Shown one piece after another: positions 16,726 through 26,864 of a stretch of DNA of 64,000 nucleotides (within the stretch, counting starts at the first letter, position 1; the number at the start of each line of letters is the position of its first letter). The notes beneath the pieces were generated by a model. It saw nothing but the letters and a program-made list of their open reading frames with translations, ran no database searches and was not told the origin of the DNA. Source of the DNA: CAIVAT01 sp037137455 (lineage in GTDB: Bacteria > Bacteroidota > Bacteroidia > Bacteroidales > FEN-979); assembly GCA_037137455.1 (NCBI GenBank), contig JBAXKG010000009.1, positions 3,691 through 67,690 of the forward strand, read 5' to 3'. Position numbers and translations under genes: made by a program.

Positions 16726-19302
16726 ATGAAAACTCCCCGAACCAAAGTCATTTCATTAGTTAAACTGTCTGCATTGGTTGCATTTATTGCACTAATTGGA
16801 TTATTTGCATTCTATAAAACCGGAAGGCTGGTAAATTTGAAAAGCGAGGCGTCTCGGGCAAAATGGGTACCACCCTCGCTTGAGCCTAATGACTGGATGG
16901 CTATGCAGCGTCTCTATCCGTACAACCGCATCAATCCTTCAGCATTTCTTGCAGCTACACAACAGACTGAAAGTCTTATGAAAAGCGCCTCAGATCGCGG
17001 TTACCCATGGACCTTCTCTGGTCCGGATAATATTGGCGGAAGGATAACCGATATAGAATCCAGCGCTGGTAATCCTTCAACGATTTATATTGGTGCGGCT
17101 ACAGGAGGCATTTTGAAGACTAATGACCTTGGCGCCACCTGGACAAATCTGTTTAATGATGTTCCGGTTGTATCTGTTGGTGATATTGCCATTGATCCGA
17201 ATAATGACCAGGTTTTATATTGCGGAACCGGTGAGGCCAATTCAGCCAGTTTTAGCTTTCTCGGAAATGGTATGTACAAATCGACAAATGCAGGCGCCTC
17301 CTGGCAGCATATCGGGTTGGACAGTTCAGCATACATCGGCCGCGTTCTTGTAGATTACTCAAATTCCCAACGAGTTTTTGTAGCGGCTTGCGGAAATCTC
17401 TTTACAGCCAATGATGAACGCGGTGTTTATCGCAGCAATGATGCAGGGATAACCTGGGAAAGGGTATTGTTTCTGAATGATTCGACATCGGCAATTGACC
17501 TGGTTCAACATCCAACCAACCCTCAAATTCTTTACGCATCCATGTGGGAACGGATACGCGGGCTGACCTACCGTAAATCATTTGGCGAATCATCAGGAAT
17601 ATGGAAAAGTACCGATGGCGGTACTACATGGAATGAATTGACAAATGGAATACCCAAGGGGAGCAATGTCGGCAGAATTGGCATCGCCATTGCAAAATCA
17701 AACCCCGACATTTTATACGCGTTTTATGATCTTGCAAACCTTGAAGTTGCTGTTTATAAAACGATAAATGGAGGCCAATCCTGGACTCGCACAAACGATG
17801 GAGCCTTGTACAATATGAACAGCAATTTCGGTTGGTATTTCGGCCAGATTCGGGTTGATCCGGTAAACCCTGACAGGGTGTTTGTAATGGGGGTTTACCT
17901 GTACCGGTCTGAAAACGGAGGCAGTTCATGGAACAACATCTCCTCATGGGATTTTCATGTCGATCATCATGCAATGTTTTTTGATGAAGCGAATAACAGG
18001 ATTATTGAAGGTAATGACGGAGGACTTTATCTAAGCGAAAATAATGGGACTAACTGGACAAAGATCAACAACCTGCCATTGACTCAATTCTATGCCATAG
18101 ACATTGATTACCAGCATCCTGAACGAATTTATGGCGGCACCCAGGATAATAACACTATCCGTACCCTGACTGGGGGAACAAGTGATTGGGAGCCCATCCT
18201 TGGAGGTGATGGTATGTACACACTCGTTGATTATACTGATCCTAATACTATTTATGCCGAATACCAGTGGGGAAAGCTTTTCCGGTCTAATAATGGCGGC
18301 ATGAATATGACCTTTATTGCCCAACAGATGTCGGGCGACCGTGTAAATTGGTCGGCCCCTCTGGCAATGCATCCGCAGAATCCATCAATACTCTATTTCG
18401 GAACATACCGGATATGGAAAACAACAAACAAGGGGAGCTCCTGGCAAGCTGTCAGCAATGATCTTACTGCCGGTATAAATGAATATTTTTATACCATTAC
18501 CACCATCGCTATTTCAACATTAAATCCGGCCATCATTCTTGCCGGGACTGGCGATGGAAAGGTACACATTTCAACGAATGATGGTCAAACATGGCAAAAT
18601 ATTTCGGCCGGATTGCCAAACCGCTGGATTACAAAAGTAGCAACAGACCCATTCAATGCACAAACCATCTATGCCACCATTTCTGGGTTCCGATGGGATG
18701 AGCCCCTTCCGCATGTATTCAAGTCGACAAATCTTGGATCGACATGGTTTGAAATTTCGGGCAACCTACCCGAATTCCCGGTTAATGATATTGCATTGGA
18801 TCCCGACATTCCCGGTAAAATAATTGTTGCAACAGATGCCGGGGTTTATGGTACAAACGATGGTGGACAATCATGGTCGTGGATCTGGAACGGACTTCCC
18901 GCTGTTCCGGTTTGTGCAATGAAAATTCACGCACCTACACGGACAATTGTTGCAGGAACATATGGATTGTCAATGTACAAAGCCAATCTGGATAATATAT
19001 TCACCGGAATATCTACACCGAAAAAAATCAAAACAATTTGCCTGGCAGCAAATCCTAATCCGGTAGTGAACAATACAACCTTTAGTTTTTATCTGCCAGA
19101 CGAAGATCGCATCAGGTTATCTATTTATGGATTGAACGGCGATCTCCGGCAAGTGGTATTCTCAGGAACTCTTTCCAGAGGAGCGCAAATAATCACATGG
19201 CGTCCGGGCAACGCTGGCAACACTAAATTTCCGGCGGGTGTTTACCTTATTAAAATTGAAGGAAATCACTATTCTGCGACCACCAAAATTGTCAGGTATT
19301 AA
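16726..19302 (+). CDS. T9SS-exported sortilin/BNR-repeat beta-propeller protein
   Basis: The 858-residue protein begins with an N-terminal hydrophobic export segment (about 8-30). From about residue 90 to 740 it carries many Asp-box/BNR repeats of the VPS10/sortilin type, recognisable as SxDxGxTW variants (KSTDGGTTWNEL, KTINGGQSWTRT, RSENGGSSWNNI, STNDGQTWQNI), which build beta-propellers. The last 80 residues form a type A T9SS sorting domain (LAANPNPVVNNTTFSFYLP to the basic end IVRY). The protein is therefore secreted or surface-anchored. Related proteins are often labelled glycosyl hydrolases, but no catalytic residues are evident. In-frame codons upstream of the chosen ATG are unconserved. 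Confidence 0.88.
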   Translation: MKTPRTKVISLVKLSALVAFIALIGLFAFYKTGRLVNLKSEASRAKWVPPSLEPNDWMAMQRLYPYNRINPSAFLAATQQTESLMKSASDRGYPWTFSGPDNIGGRITDIESSAGNPSTIYIGAATGGILKTNDLGATWTNLFNDVPVVSVGDIAIDPNNDQVLYCGTGEANSASFSFLGNGMYKSTNAGASWQHIGLDSSAYIGRVLVDYSNSQRVFVAACGNLFTANDERGVYRSNDAGITWERVLFLNDSTSAIDLVQHPTNPQILYASMWERIRGLTYRKSFGESSGIWKSTDGGTTWNELTNGIPKGSNVGRIGIAIAKSNPDILYAFYDLANLEVAVYKTINGGQSWTRTNDGALYNMNSNFGWYFGQIRVDPVNPDRVFVMGVYLYRSENGGSSWNNISSWDFHVDHHAMFFDEANNRIIEGNDGGLYLSENNGTNWTKINNLPLTQFYAIDIDYQHPERIYGGTQDNNTIRTLTGGTSDWEPILGGDGMYTLVDYTDPNTIYAEYQWGKLFRSNNGGMNMTFIAQQMSGDRVNWSAPLAMHPQNPSILYFGTYRIWKTTNKGSSWQAVSNDLTAGINEYFYTITTIAISTLNPAIILAGTGDGKVHISTNDGQTWQNISAGLPNRWITKVATDPFNAQTIYATISGFRWDEPLPHVFKSTNLGSTWFEISGNLPEFPVNDIALDPDIPGKIIVATDAGVYGTNDGGQSWSWIWNGLPAVPVCAMKIHAPTRTIVAGTYGLSMYKANLDNIFTGISTPKKIKTICLAANPNPVVNNTTFSFYLPDEDRIRLSIYGLNGDLRQVVFSGTLSRGAQIITWRPGNAGNTKFPAGVYLIKIEGNHYSATTKIVRY

Positions 19303-19362
19303 TATTGAGAAGAGCAAATTTGGGCTGTCATTCTTGATCAGAAAACAGGTATATCCTACTTT

Positions 19363-20481
19363 TTACCCGATCACATTTACCTCGGATTCCAACCTGATTC
19401 CAAATTTCTGATACACGGAGTCACTGATTTGGGCTGCCAGATCAAGAATCTGTTGGCCGGTTGCAGATCCATAATTAACAAGAACAAGAGGTTGGTTGGG
19501 ATGTACTCCGGCATCGCCATCGCGATATCCTTTCCAGCCGCATTGTTCAATGAGCCATGCTGCAGGGATCTTTACATTCCCTGATTCCAATAACTGATCA
19601 TGCACAATTGATTGACCGGGAACTGTTGATTGCTGATAAAAAGGCATTTTCGGAAAACGTTCGTGAAGTGAAAGCAGGATATCGTTTCCAATCAGAGGAT
19701 TTTTGAAGAAACTGCCTGCATTACCTACCACATCAGGATCGGGCAGTTTTATGCGACGAATGTTGCAAACTGCTTCACGAACCTCAGGAATAGTCGGATC
19801 AGATATTCCCATTCGCTGGAGCTCTGGACGAATATCTCCGTAGTCAAGCTTCAGAACAGTTGACCTCGAAACATTGCCATCCTGTAACCCAGATATTCTG
19901 TTATCTTTTATTTCTTCGATTTTATTCAAATTAAAGGTGACATTAATAATAATGACCTTCCCTTTGAGCGCTCGTTTGAAAATGCTATCGCGATATCCAA
20001 ACTCGCAATCTGCATTGGTAAACCGTTTTTGTTTCCCCGAATCGATTTCCACAACCTGAACCGATTCAATCACATCTTTTGCCTCGACGCCATAGGCTCC
20101 GATGTTTTGAATGGGAGCTGCACCCACCTTCCCTGGAATCAACGAAAGATTTTCCAGTCCGGCCCATCCCCGATTTACACAAAATTGCACAAATTCATCC
20201 CAGTTTTCGCCGGCTTCAGCGGTAACGACCACATGATGTTCATCCTCTTCATTAATCTCTATTCCTTTTGAGTTTATCTTAACGACAATACCGGCAAAAT
20301 TGTGTGTAAATAAAACATTGCTACCACCACCGAGAAACAGGATCGGCATATGGATCATGTGACGGTAATTAAGCAAAGTCAGTACCTCAGAATGGGTTTT
20401 CGCTTCAACGAAATATCGGGCTTCAACCTCCATTCCGAAAGTATGATGTGCTTTAAGCGACACGTTCTGATCGAGGTGCAT
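19363..20481 (-). CDS. murB: UDP-N-acetylenolpyruvylglucosamine reductase
   Basis: It reduces UDP-GlcNAc-enolpyruvate to UDP-MurNAc with NADPH and FAD, in peptidoglycan synthesis. The 372-residue protein shows LGGGSNVLF, LSLIPGKVGAAPIQNIGAYG, FGYRDSIFK, the catalytic-serine region NAGSFFKNP and a C-terminal AAWLIEQCGWKG. It belongs to the E. coli-like type I MurB group. It is longer than the usual ~340 residues because of an extra stretch (about 195-220, containing DNRISGLQDGNVSRST) before LDYGDIRPEL. A TTG six codons upstream would overlap the promoter box, so ATG is chosen. Confidence 0.95.
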   Translation of the reverse strand: MHLDQNVSLKAHHTFGMEVEARYFVEAKTHSEVLTLLNYRHMIHMPILFLGGGSNVLFTHNFAGIVVKINSKGIEINEEDEHHVVVTAEAGENWDEFVQFCVNRGWAGLENLSLIPGKVGAAPIQNIGAYGVEAKDVIESVQVVEIDSGKQKRFTNADCEFGYRDSIFKRALKGKVIIINVTFNLNKIEEIKDNRISGLQDGNVSRSTVLKLDYGDIRPELQRMGISDPTIPEVREAVCNIRRIKLPDPDVVGNAGSFFKNPLIGNDILLSLHERFPKMPFYQQSTVPGQSIVHDQLLESGNVKIPAAWLIEQCGWKGYRDGDAGVHPNQPLVLVNYGSATGQQILDLAAQISDSVYQKFGIRLESEVNVIG

Positions 20482-20496
20482 GGTTTTGCAAAAGAC

Positions 20497-20504
20497 CAAA
20501 AGTA
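20497..20504 (-). promoter_or_regulatory. -7 box for murB
   Basis: The minus strand reads TACTTTTG, 15 bp before the murB ATG at 20481. It covers the alternative upstream TTG codon. Confidence 0.5.
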
Positions 20505-20536
20505 AACGAATTCCTTAAAAATTTGACAGAAAAAGC

Positions 20537-20544
20537 TAATTTTG
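20537..20544 (+). promoter_or_regulatory. -7 box for the glycosyltransferase pair
   Basis: TAATTTTG lies 52 bp upstream of the ATG at 20597 in the divergent spacer with murB. The downstream leader contains a heptad-type repeat (20573-20594). Confidence 0.4.
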
Positions 20545-20596
20545 TTAATTCGAAATGCAAATTACCTTGTTTGTCATTCGTTATTCGTCATTTACT

Positions 20597-21724
20597 ATGC
20601 CATCCGCTATTGTCTCTGTCACCAACGACCTCACCACCGATCAACGTGTTGACCGGACGTGCCAAACTTTGGTAAAGGCAGGCTATGAAGTATTGTTGGT
20701 TGGCCGGAGACGCAGGGATAGCCTGACGTTGAAACCCCGCTCCTACCGGATGCACCGGCTCCGACTTCTGTTTGATAAAGGATTCCTTTTTTATGCAGAA
20801 TACAATGTCACCCTATTCTTCTTTCTTCTTTCTCACAGATCTGACCTGCTGGTTTCAAACGATCTCGACACCCTCACGGCAAACTATCTGGCCAACCTGA
20901 TAAAACATCCATTTTCCAAAATCCATCACCTCCACGACTGTCATGAATATTTTCGTGGAGTACCTGAACTTGTTGGACGGAAAGCCGTGACCCATATCTG
21001 GAAATGGATCGAAGATCGGATTTTTCCCAGGCTTCAAAATATTATTGCAGTAAATCAATCGATAGCCGAAATGTATTCGAAAGAATATGGTAATAAAATT
21101 GTTGTAATCCGCAATGTACCATTCAGGAAACCTTTGACCGGAGCCATTGACAAGTCTACCTACCATATCCGCCAGGATCAAAAAATAATTCTATATCAGG
21201 GCGCCGTGAATGTTGACCGGGGACTGGAGGAGGCTATCATGGCAATGAAATACGTTGAAACCGATGCTATGCTCGTTATTGCAGGCATTGGAGATCTTTT
21301 TGAGACCCTGAAAGTATTTTCCGCAGAAAACGGACTAAAAGATAAAGTAAGATTCGCCGGACAAGTGCCGTTCCAGGATTTACATTCCCTGACACTAATT
21401 GCTGATATCGGACTGTCAATTGAAAAGGATGTCAGTATAAATTATCACTATTGTTTGCCCAATAAATTTCTTGATTATATTCAGGCCAACGTTCCGGTGC
21501 TGGTTTCACCATTCCCTGAAATGAAAATTATTGTTGACAACTACAAGATTGGCGAATTTATCGAAACCCACGAACCGGAATCACTGGCGCGTAAAATCGA
21601 TTCAATTCTGAAAAATAGGGAGAGAATAATAATTTTTAAGCAAAACCTGCTTAGAGCCGCGGAGGAACTATGTTGGGAAAACGAAGAAAAACACTTACTT
21701 TTGGCCTTGGCAAACAGCAATTGA
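20597..21724 (+). CDS. GT4-like glycosyltransferase
   Basis: The 375-residue protein starts AIVSVTNDLTTDQRVDRTC, a typical start for a Bacteroidota GT-B group. The C-terminal half contains ILYQGAVNVDRGLEEAIMAM, LVIAGIGDLFETL and LPNKFLDYIQANVPVLVSPF, which correspond to the donor-nucleotide site of GT4 enzymes. It is cytoplasmic or peripheral on the membrane and probably works on capsule, O-antigen or glycoprotein glycans. An in-frame ATG at 20555 would add 14 unconserved residues encoded by a repeat. The stop codon TGA lies within a TGACGAATT heptad, 15 bp before the next glycosyltransferase gene. Confidence 0.82.
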   Translation: MPSAIVSVTNDLTTDQRVDRTCQTLVKAGYEVLLVGRRRRDSLTLKPRSYRMHRLRLLFDKGFLFYAEYNVTLFFFLLSHRSDLLVSNDLDTLTANYLANLIKHPFSKIHHLHDCHEYFRGVPELVGRKAVTHIWKWIEDRIFPRLQNIIAVNQSIAEMYSKEYGNKIVVIRNVPFRKPLTGAIDKSTYHIRQDQKIILYQGAVNVDRGLEEAIMAMKYVETDAMLVIAGIGDLFETLKVFSAENGLKDKVRFAGQVPFQDLHSLTLIADIGLSIEKDVSINYHYCLPNKFLDYIQANVPVLVSPFPEMKIIVDNYKIGEFIETHEPESLARKIDSILKNRERIIIFKQNLLRAAEELCWENEEKHLLLALANSN

Positions 21725-21739
21725 CGAATTGAATGTAAA

Positions 21740-22876
21740 ATGAATGTGGCCGGAATCACACTTCATATTATCTCCTTCGATATCCCCTTTCCTGCCAATT
21801 ATGGCGGGGTAATCGATGTTTTCTATAAGATCAGGGCATTGCACTCGGCCGGGGTCAAAATTTACCTGCATTGCTTTGAATACCAGCGTAACCCAGCCCC
21901 AGAACTTGAAAAATATTGTACTTCAGTTCATTATTACCTCCGCCAAACAGGATTAGTTGCAAATTTCAGACTTAAACCATATATCGTTTCAAGCCGGATG
22001 TCGAATGATCTCATTGAAAACCTGTTGAAAGATGATAGCCCTATCCTGTTTGAAGGCCTCCATGCCTGCGGATTCATTGCAGACAAAAGGTTAAAGGGGC
22101 GTTTACTGATCTACAGGGAAAGTAATATTGAGCATCATTACTATTATCATCTTTTTAAAGCCGAAAAAAATCCGTGGAAAAGATTGTATTTTCTTTCTGA
22201 AAGCATCAGGCTGAAAAAATTTCAGAAAATACTTTGCAATGCATCAGTCATGCTTACGGTTTCGCAGGAGGATACAAACTACCTGTCATCTGTATTTCCT
22301 AAAAATCGTGTGGTTTACTTGCCCAGTTTCCATAGCAATGATGAAGTAGACATAAAGCCCGGCCGGGGAGATTACGCAATTTACCAGGGTAAGTTATCGG
22401 TTCCCGAAAACAGTATTGCTGCAAAATACCTGATTAAAGAGGTATGGGAAGATTCATTTCCCGAACTGGTAATTGCAGGACTTGACCCACCAGAATGGTT
22501 GATCAGGCTGGCGGAAGGAAGAACCAATATTAGGTTTGTTCATAACCCGTCAGATGATGAGATGTTCAAATTAATTCATGAAGCCCAGGTGAACATCATG
22601 GTTACTTTTCAGCCAACCGGACTAAAACTAAAACTCCTGAATGCACTCTTTAACGGTCGCTTCTGCCTCGTAAATCCTCAGATGGTCACTGGGACTTCAC
22701 TGGATAAACTATGTTACATTGCATCGGATCCCGCCGGTTTTAAAGAAAAAATTCCTTTTCTTTTCCGCCTCGATTTTGATGAAAGTCTTATTAAACAAAG
22801 GGAATCTGTCCTGGTAAAAAACTACTCTAACAAAAATAATTGCAAATTGCTCATTGAGATATTAACTTTGTGTTGA
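21740..22876 (+). CDS. GT-B glycosyltransferase
   Basis: The 378-residue protein begins TLHIISFDIPFPANYGGVID, the N-terminal start of a GT-B family common in Bacteroidota surface-glycan clusters. The donor-site region is weak: IYQGKLSVPENSIAAKYLI, LVIAGLDPPEWL and FQPTGLKLKLLNALFNGRFCL. It is separated from the upstream glycosyltransferase by 15 bp, so both probably act in the same glycan pathway. Specificity is unknown. Confidence 0.75.
   Translation: MNVAGITLHIISFDIPFPANYGGVIDVFYKIRALHSAGVKIYLHCFEYQRNPAPELEKYCTSVHYYLRQTGLVANFRLKPYIVSSRMSNDLIENLLKDDSPILFEGLHACGFIADKRLKGRLLIYRESNIEHHYYYHLFKAEKNPWKRLYFLSESIRLKKFQKILCNASVMLTVSQEDTNYLSSVFPKNRVVYLPSFHSNDEVDIKPGRGDYAIYQGKLSVPENSIAAKYLIKEVWEDSFPELVIAGLDPPEWLIRLAEGRTNIRFVHNPSDDEMFKLIHEAQVNIMVTFQPTGLKLKLLNALFNGRFCLVNPQMVTGTSLDKLCYIASDPAGFKEKIPFLFRLDFDESLIKQRESVLVKNYSNKNNCKLLIEILTLC
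22865..22872 (+). promoter_or_regulatory. -7 box for the universal stress protein gene
   Basis: TAACTTTG lies in the last codons of the upstream glycosyltransferase gene, 41 bp before the ATG at 22914. A TTG at 22840-22842, 22 bp upstream, could be the -33 element. Confidence 0.45.
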
Positions 22877-22913
22877 TGTTTAACATATCTTTAGACGTTC
22901 AAAGCTAACCCCC

Positions 22914-23786
22914 ATGAAAAAAATCCTTGTCCCCGTTGATTTTTCAAGCCATACCGATATAACATGCAGGTATGCCCTTGAATTTGCCAAGGCATTTGGA
23001 GCAGAAATCAAACTGTTCCATACATACTTTGACCAGATTATCATCGCCGACACCAGTTTTCCGGATACACTCGACATGAGTACTATCTATAACGAGGAAC
23101 TGATGAAAGAGATTTTCCGCCATGCCGAGCATAATATGCAGGAACTTGAGGAGAAGTTAACCAACCTTATCAAAAAGGAAAATCTGGCCAATATCACCCT
23201 GACAACCAGCGTGACTGGTGGGGAGCTTGAACATGAGTTGAAAGGGATATGTAGCGAATTCCATCCCGACCTGGTCGTAATGGGAACTACTGGCAAAGGA
23301 AATAACATAAATGTATGGGGAAAAGTTTCTACATTCATTATTGACCATGCCAAGGTTCCGGTAATCACCGTTCCTGAAATAAAAAATTTCCGGGGATTCG
23401 AAACAATTATGTTCGCTGCTGATCTTTCAGATGCGAACCCCACTACTATTTTGGACTTGATTTCACTGTTTTCGCCATTCTCAGTTAAACTGCATGTGGT
23501 ACACTTTATTACTAAAACAAAACAAACTGATTCCTATATCAGGATGAAGGAACTGCAGATGAAATTCGGGAAAGAAGAGAAAGCTGGAAAGATTAGTTTT
23601 GAAGTTACTGAGGTGGCAGTGGACAACCAGAAAGCCGTTGATCAATATGTGAAAGATAAAAATGTCGACATGATTGCATTCCAGCCACACAAGCGCAGTC
23701 TGCTTTATATGTTTTTCACGAAAAATATCACTAAGAAGAACTTGTTTGCAACCAATGTCCCATTGCTGGCTATTCCCGCGAAATAA
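22914..23786 (+). CDS. Universal stress protein, two UspA domains
   Basis: The 290-residue cytoplasmic protein has two UspA folds in tandem. The first (1-145) begins KKILVPVDFSSHTDITCRYALEFA and ends with VMGTTGKGNNINVWGKVST, close to the ATP-binding G-2x-G-9x-G pattern, then VPVITVP. The second (about 158-290) is weaker: FETIMFAADLSD, MIAFQPHKR and LFATNVPLLAIPAK, without a clear glycine loop. Usp proteins help survival under stress, but no precise role can be given here. It is convergent with the LysM gene, with 6 bp between stop codons. Confidence 0.88.
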   Translation: MKKILVPVDFSSHTDITCRYALEFAKAFGAEIKLFHTYFDQIIIADTSFPDTLDMSTIYNEELMKEIFRHAEHNMQELEEKLTNLIKKENLANITLTTSVTGGELEHELKGICSEFHPDLVVMGTTGKGNNINVWGKVSTFIIDHAKVPVITVPEIKNFRGFETIMFAADLSDANPTTILDLISLFSPFSVKLHVVHFITKTKQTDSYIRMKELQMKFGKEEKAGKISFEVTEVAVDNQKAVDQYVKDKNVDMIAFQPHKRSLLYMFFTKNITKKNLFATNVPLLAIPAK

Positions 23787-23792
23787 TAGTCG

Positions 23793-25292
23793 TCAGTTGA
23801 CCTTTTCCAACCTGTAATTTTCATATTTATAAATCATCCAATTCTGGTTTTCAAATCCACTGCCTTTGGCATTACGAAAGTCGAAATTGGTTTGCAATGT
23901 GTTAATTCTAAATTCTCCAAGACAGCGTTGAATATTGGCGCCAAAAATTTGCAGCGCAGAAAGAAAATAGTAAGAAAGATCGAATCCCTGGAATGCAAGT
24001 AGCGGAGGATCTGATTTGTATATTGCCTGATACTGTTGAACAAACTTTTTTACGAATAAATTATTGTAATCAATCATATTCGAGGAGACTACATGCGTTT
24101 TCAGTGCGACCATGTATTCCGTCTCCAGTCCATCCATAGCTAACCAATCTGGAAGCCCTACCAATGTAATGTTATATTCGTTGCGCAATTCAAACAGCCT
24201 TCGGGTAAGATCAAGAATATACTCGGGGTTTTCTGTAAAAAAAATCAGGTAATTCTCTTTTTCCTTTGAAAGCCGTCCGATTACAGCCTCCTGCCCTTCA
24301 ACAATCTGGGCATCCAGTTTCCTTTCCTGGCACTCCTTTTTAAGTCGTTCAGGCGCATCCCTGTCGGCATACTGCCCGCCGCGAACAATCAAAACCTGTC
24401 CGCGATAAAATGCGGGAGCCATATATTCAGCCAATTGCCCTGGCAGCGCCTTTTTCGAAGGGCGTACCTTGAAAACAAATGGATTACCAACAACAAGCTC
24501 ACTTCGTTCTGAAAGAGGATTCACAATGTTTATCTTATTCTCTTCAGCAAAAACAGCCACCATCTGAAAATTCCTGTGATACAGCAACCCAAAAATCAGG
24601 TCCATCGATTTCAACTCTGGTTTCTGCAACAATAATCTCGTTTTGGCAGTGTCCTTGTCAACATCATACACCCAAAGCTTTATTTTTAACCCCGATTTTT
24701 CCAAAGAATCAAGCGCCATCCGAAATCCTTCATAAAACGGCAGGAACTGCAAGCACTTAGAAGTTTCAAAAATTTCAGGATCGGGATTTTCTGCATTAAG
24801 CTTGTCTGCTTCATTCAGGAAAAGAGGCATCATCAAAGCAACCTGATATACATCTTTTTTTGTGGTATTGTCTTTTCCACAGGGTAATTCTTCACGGACA
24901 ATAGAATCGGGTACAAATGAAGTTTTCTGATTTATCACAGAATCCTGCTTCCCCGTAGCAGGCTTTTCAATCGCAGAAGGAGGTTTCGTCGGTCTTCCCT
25001 CGACCGGCTTCTTAACAGACTTTGGTATCCTGATCTTATGGTCAGCCTTTATCCCCTCTTTAACCTGTGGGTTTTCGCGTATCAGGTCATTCACCTCTAC
25101 CCCATATGCTTTGGATATCATATAAAGCGTTTGGCCTCGCTTTATTGTGTGTATATAATACTCCCTCCCATCGAATGTTTCTATAACCGATGAACGGATT
25201 TGCTTCAGTTGATCCTTAGTTGTCTGACTTTTCAAGCCAACAGGCATCATAAGCAAAAGAAAAAAAGCAATGATCTTTAAATCAGGTCTCAT
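23793..25292 (-). CDS. LysM protein with PBP1-like periplasmic domain
   Basis: The 499-residue exported protein has a signal peptide (about 1-23), a LysM peptidoglycan-binding domain at 45-91 (EYYIHTIKRGQTLYMISKAYGVEVNDLI), a Pro/Lys-rich linker and then a type 1 periplasmic-binding-like fold from about 145 to the end (VYQVALMMPLFLNEADKLNAE, FLPFYEGFRMALDSLEKSG). The domain pair is found in Bacteroidota and recalls LpoA-like regulators of peptidoglycan synthases, though this link is inference only. It lies 38 bp downstream of guaA on the same strand. Confidence 0.8.
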   Translation of the reverse strand: MRPDLKIIAFFLLLMMPVGLKSQTTKDQLKQIRSSVIETFDGREYYIHTIKRGQTLYMISKAYGVEVNDLIRENPQVKEGIKADHKIRIPKSVKKPVEGRPTKPPSAIEKPATGKQDSVINQKTSFVPDSIVREELPCGKDNTTKKDVYQVALMMPLFLNEADKLNAENPDPEIFETSKCLQFLPFYEGFRMALDSLEKSGLKIKLWVYDVDKDTAKTRLLLQKPELKSMDLIFGLLYHRNFQMVAVFAEENKINIVNPLSERSELVVGNPFVFKVRPSKKALPGQLAEYMAPAFYRGQVLIVRGGQYADRDAPERLKKECQERKLDAQIVEGQEAVIGRLSKEKENYLIFFTENPEYILDLTRRLFELRNEYNITLVGLPDWLAMDGLETEYMVALKTHVVSSNMIDYNNLFVKKFVQQYQAIYKSDPPLLAFQGFDLSYYFLSALQIFGANIQRCLGEFRINTLQTNFDFRNAKGSGFENQNWMIYKYENYRLEKVN

Positions 25293-25330
25293 TTTTTAAA
25301 ATTTCGCCATTCTTCCATTTCGCTAGCTCT

Positions 25331-26860
25331 TTATTCCCACTCTATCGTAGCCGGAGGCTTTGAACTGATATCATAAACAACTCTGTTCACCCCTTTCACC
25401 TTGTTGATGATGTCGTTGCTCACCTTAGCTAAAAATTCATATGGCAGATGTGCCCAATCGGCTGTCATGCCATCGGTGGATGTCACAGCGCGCAAAGCAA
25501 TCACATTCTCGTATGTACGCTCGTCACCCATCACGCCCACTGTTTGAACAGGCAACAATACAGCAAAAGCCTGCCAAACTGAATGGTAAAGATCATGATT
25601 ATGTAATCCGGATATAAAAACATCATCAACCTCCTGCAGTAATGCTACTTTGTCGCGGTTTATATCACTGATGATGCGCACTGCCAACCCCGGCCCGGGA
25701 AAAGGATGGCGGTTTAAAAACAAGGCTTCGATACCTAGCGATTGTCCAACCTTTCGTACCTCGTCCTTGAACAGACTGTTCAGAGGTTCAACGACCTTCA
25801 GTTTCATATAATCGGGTAACCCGCCAACGTTGTGATGCGATTTAATAGTGGCTGAAGGACCCTTCACTGAATGCGATTCTATAACATCAGGGTAAATCGT
25901 TCCCTGAGCCAGCCATTTGATATCCTGAATTTTATGTGCTTCGGCATCGAACACATCAATAAAGGTTTTTCCGATAATCTTTCGCTTTTGCTCCGGGTCA
26001 ACGACTCCTTTCAAAGCATCGAGAAAGAGGTTGCTTGCATCAACACCAATAATGTTGAGTTTGAGCGACTTATAACGATCGAGCACTTGGCTGAATTCAT
26101 TTTTCCTGAGTAGGCCATTATCAACAAAAATGCAGTAAAGATTTTTTCCAATGGCTTTATTCAGCAACATGGCCGTCACTGACGAATCGACCCCGCCAGA
26201 AATGCCAAGCACCACCTTGTCATTGCCCAGCTTAAGTTTTAGCTCAGCAACGGTAGATTCTACAAACGATTCGGGAGTCCACGATTGCTGGCATCCACAA
26301 ATATCAACCACGAAATTTTTCAGCAGCTTCAGCCCTTCAGTTGTATGATACACCTCTGGATGAAATTGGATTCCGAAGGTTTTTTCACCTGTAATCCTGT
26401 AACCAGCATATTGTACATCGGAGGTACTGGCAATTGCCTTGAAATGTTCTGGTAAACTTAGAATTGTATCGGCATGCGACATCCAGACCTGGGTTCCCTT
26501 TGTCATCCCATGCAAAAGCTCGCCATTTCCGTCAATGAAAGAGAGGTTGGCGCGTCCATATTCACGGATTTCCGAAGGAGCTACCACCCCTCCCGATGAT
26601 TGGGCCAGATATTGTGCGCCATAACAAATACCGAGAATGGGTATCACTCCCCTGATGTGAGCAAGATCAGGGAACGGCGCATTTTCATCACGCACCGAAA
26701 ATGGACTACCCGAAAGTATTACTCCTTTATATGGTTTTGATGGTGATGGAAATTTATTGAACGGATGAATTTCACAATATACATTCAATTCACGTACCCG
26801 GCGTGCAATCAGCTGTGTATACTGGGAACCAAAATCCAGAATCAGAATGGTTTCTCGCAT
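25331..26860 (-). CDS. guaA: GMP synthase (glutamine-hydrolysing)
   Basis: It converts XMP to GMP. The 509-residue protein has a class I glutamine amidotransferase domain with nucleophile C79 (GICYGAQ) and H167/E169 (FHPE), then an ATP-pyrophosphatase domain with the PP-loop SGGVDS at 221-226. It ends in the GMP synthase dimerisation domain (RHPFPGPGLAVRI to KPPATIEWE). A promoter box lies 4 bp before the ATG, so a leaderless mRNA is predicted. Confidence 0.97.
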   Translation of the reverse strand: MRETILILDFGSQYTQLIARRVRELNVYCEIHPFNKFPSPSKPYKGVILSGSPFSVRDENAPFPDLAHIRGVIPILGICYGAQYLAQSSGGVVAPSEIREYGRANLSFIDGNGELLHGMTKGTQVWMSHADTILSLPEHFKAIASTSDVQYAGYRITGEKTFGIQFHPEVYHTTEGLKLLKNFVVDICGCQQSWTPESFVESTVAELKLKLGNDKVVLGISGGVDSSVTAMLLNKAIGKNLYCIFVDNGLLRKNEFSQVLDRYKSLKLNIIGVDASNLFLDALKGVVDPEQKRKIIGKTFIDVFDAEAHKIQDIKWLAQGTIYPDVIESHSVKGPSATIKSHHNVGGLPDYMKLKVVEPLNSLFKDEVRKVGQSLGIEALFLNRHPFPGPGLAVRIISDINRDKVALLQEVDDVFISGLHNHDLYHSVWQAFAVLLPVQTVGVMGDERTYENVIALRAVTSTDGMTADWAHLPYEFLAKVSNDIINKVKGVNRVVYDISSKPPATIEWE

Positions 26861-26864
26861 GCAA

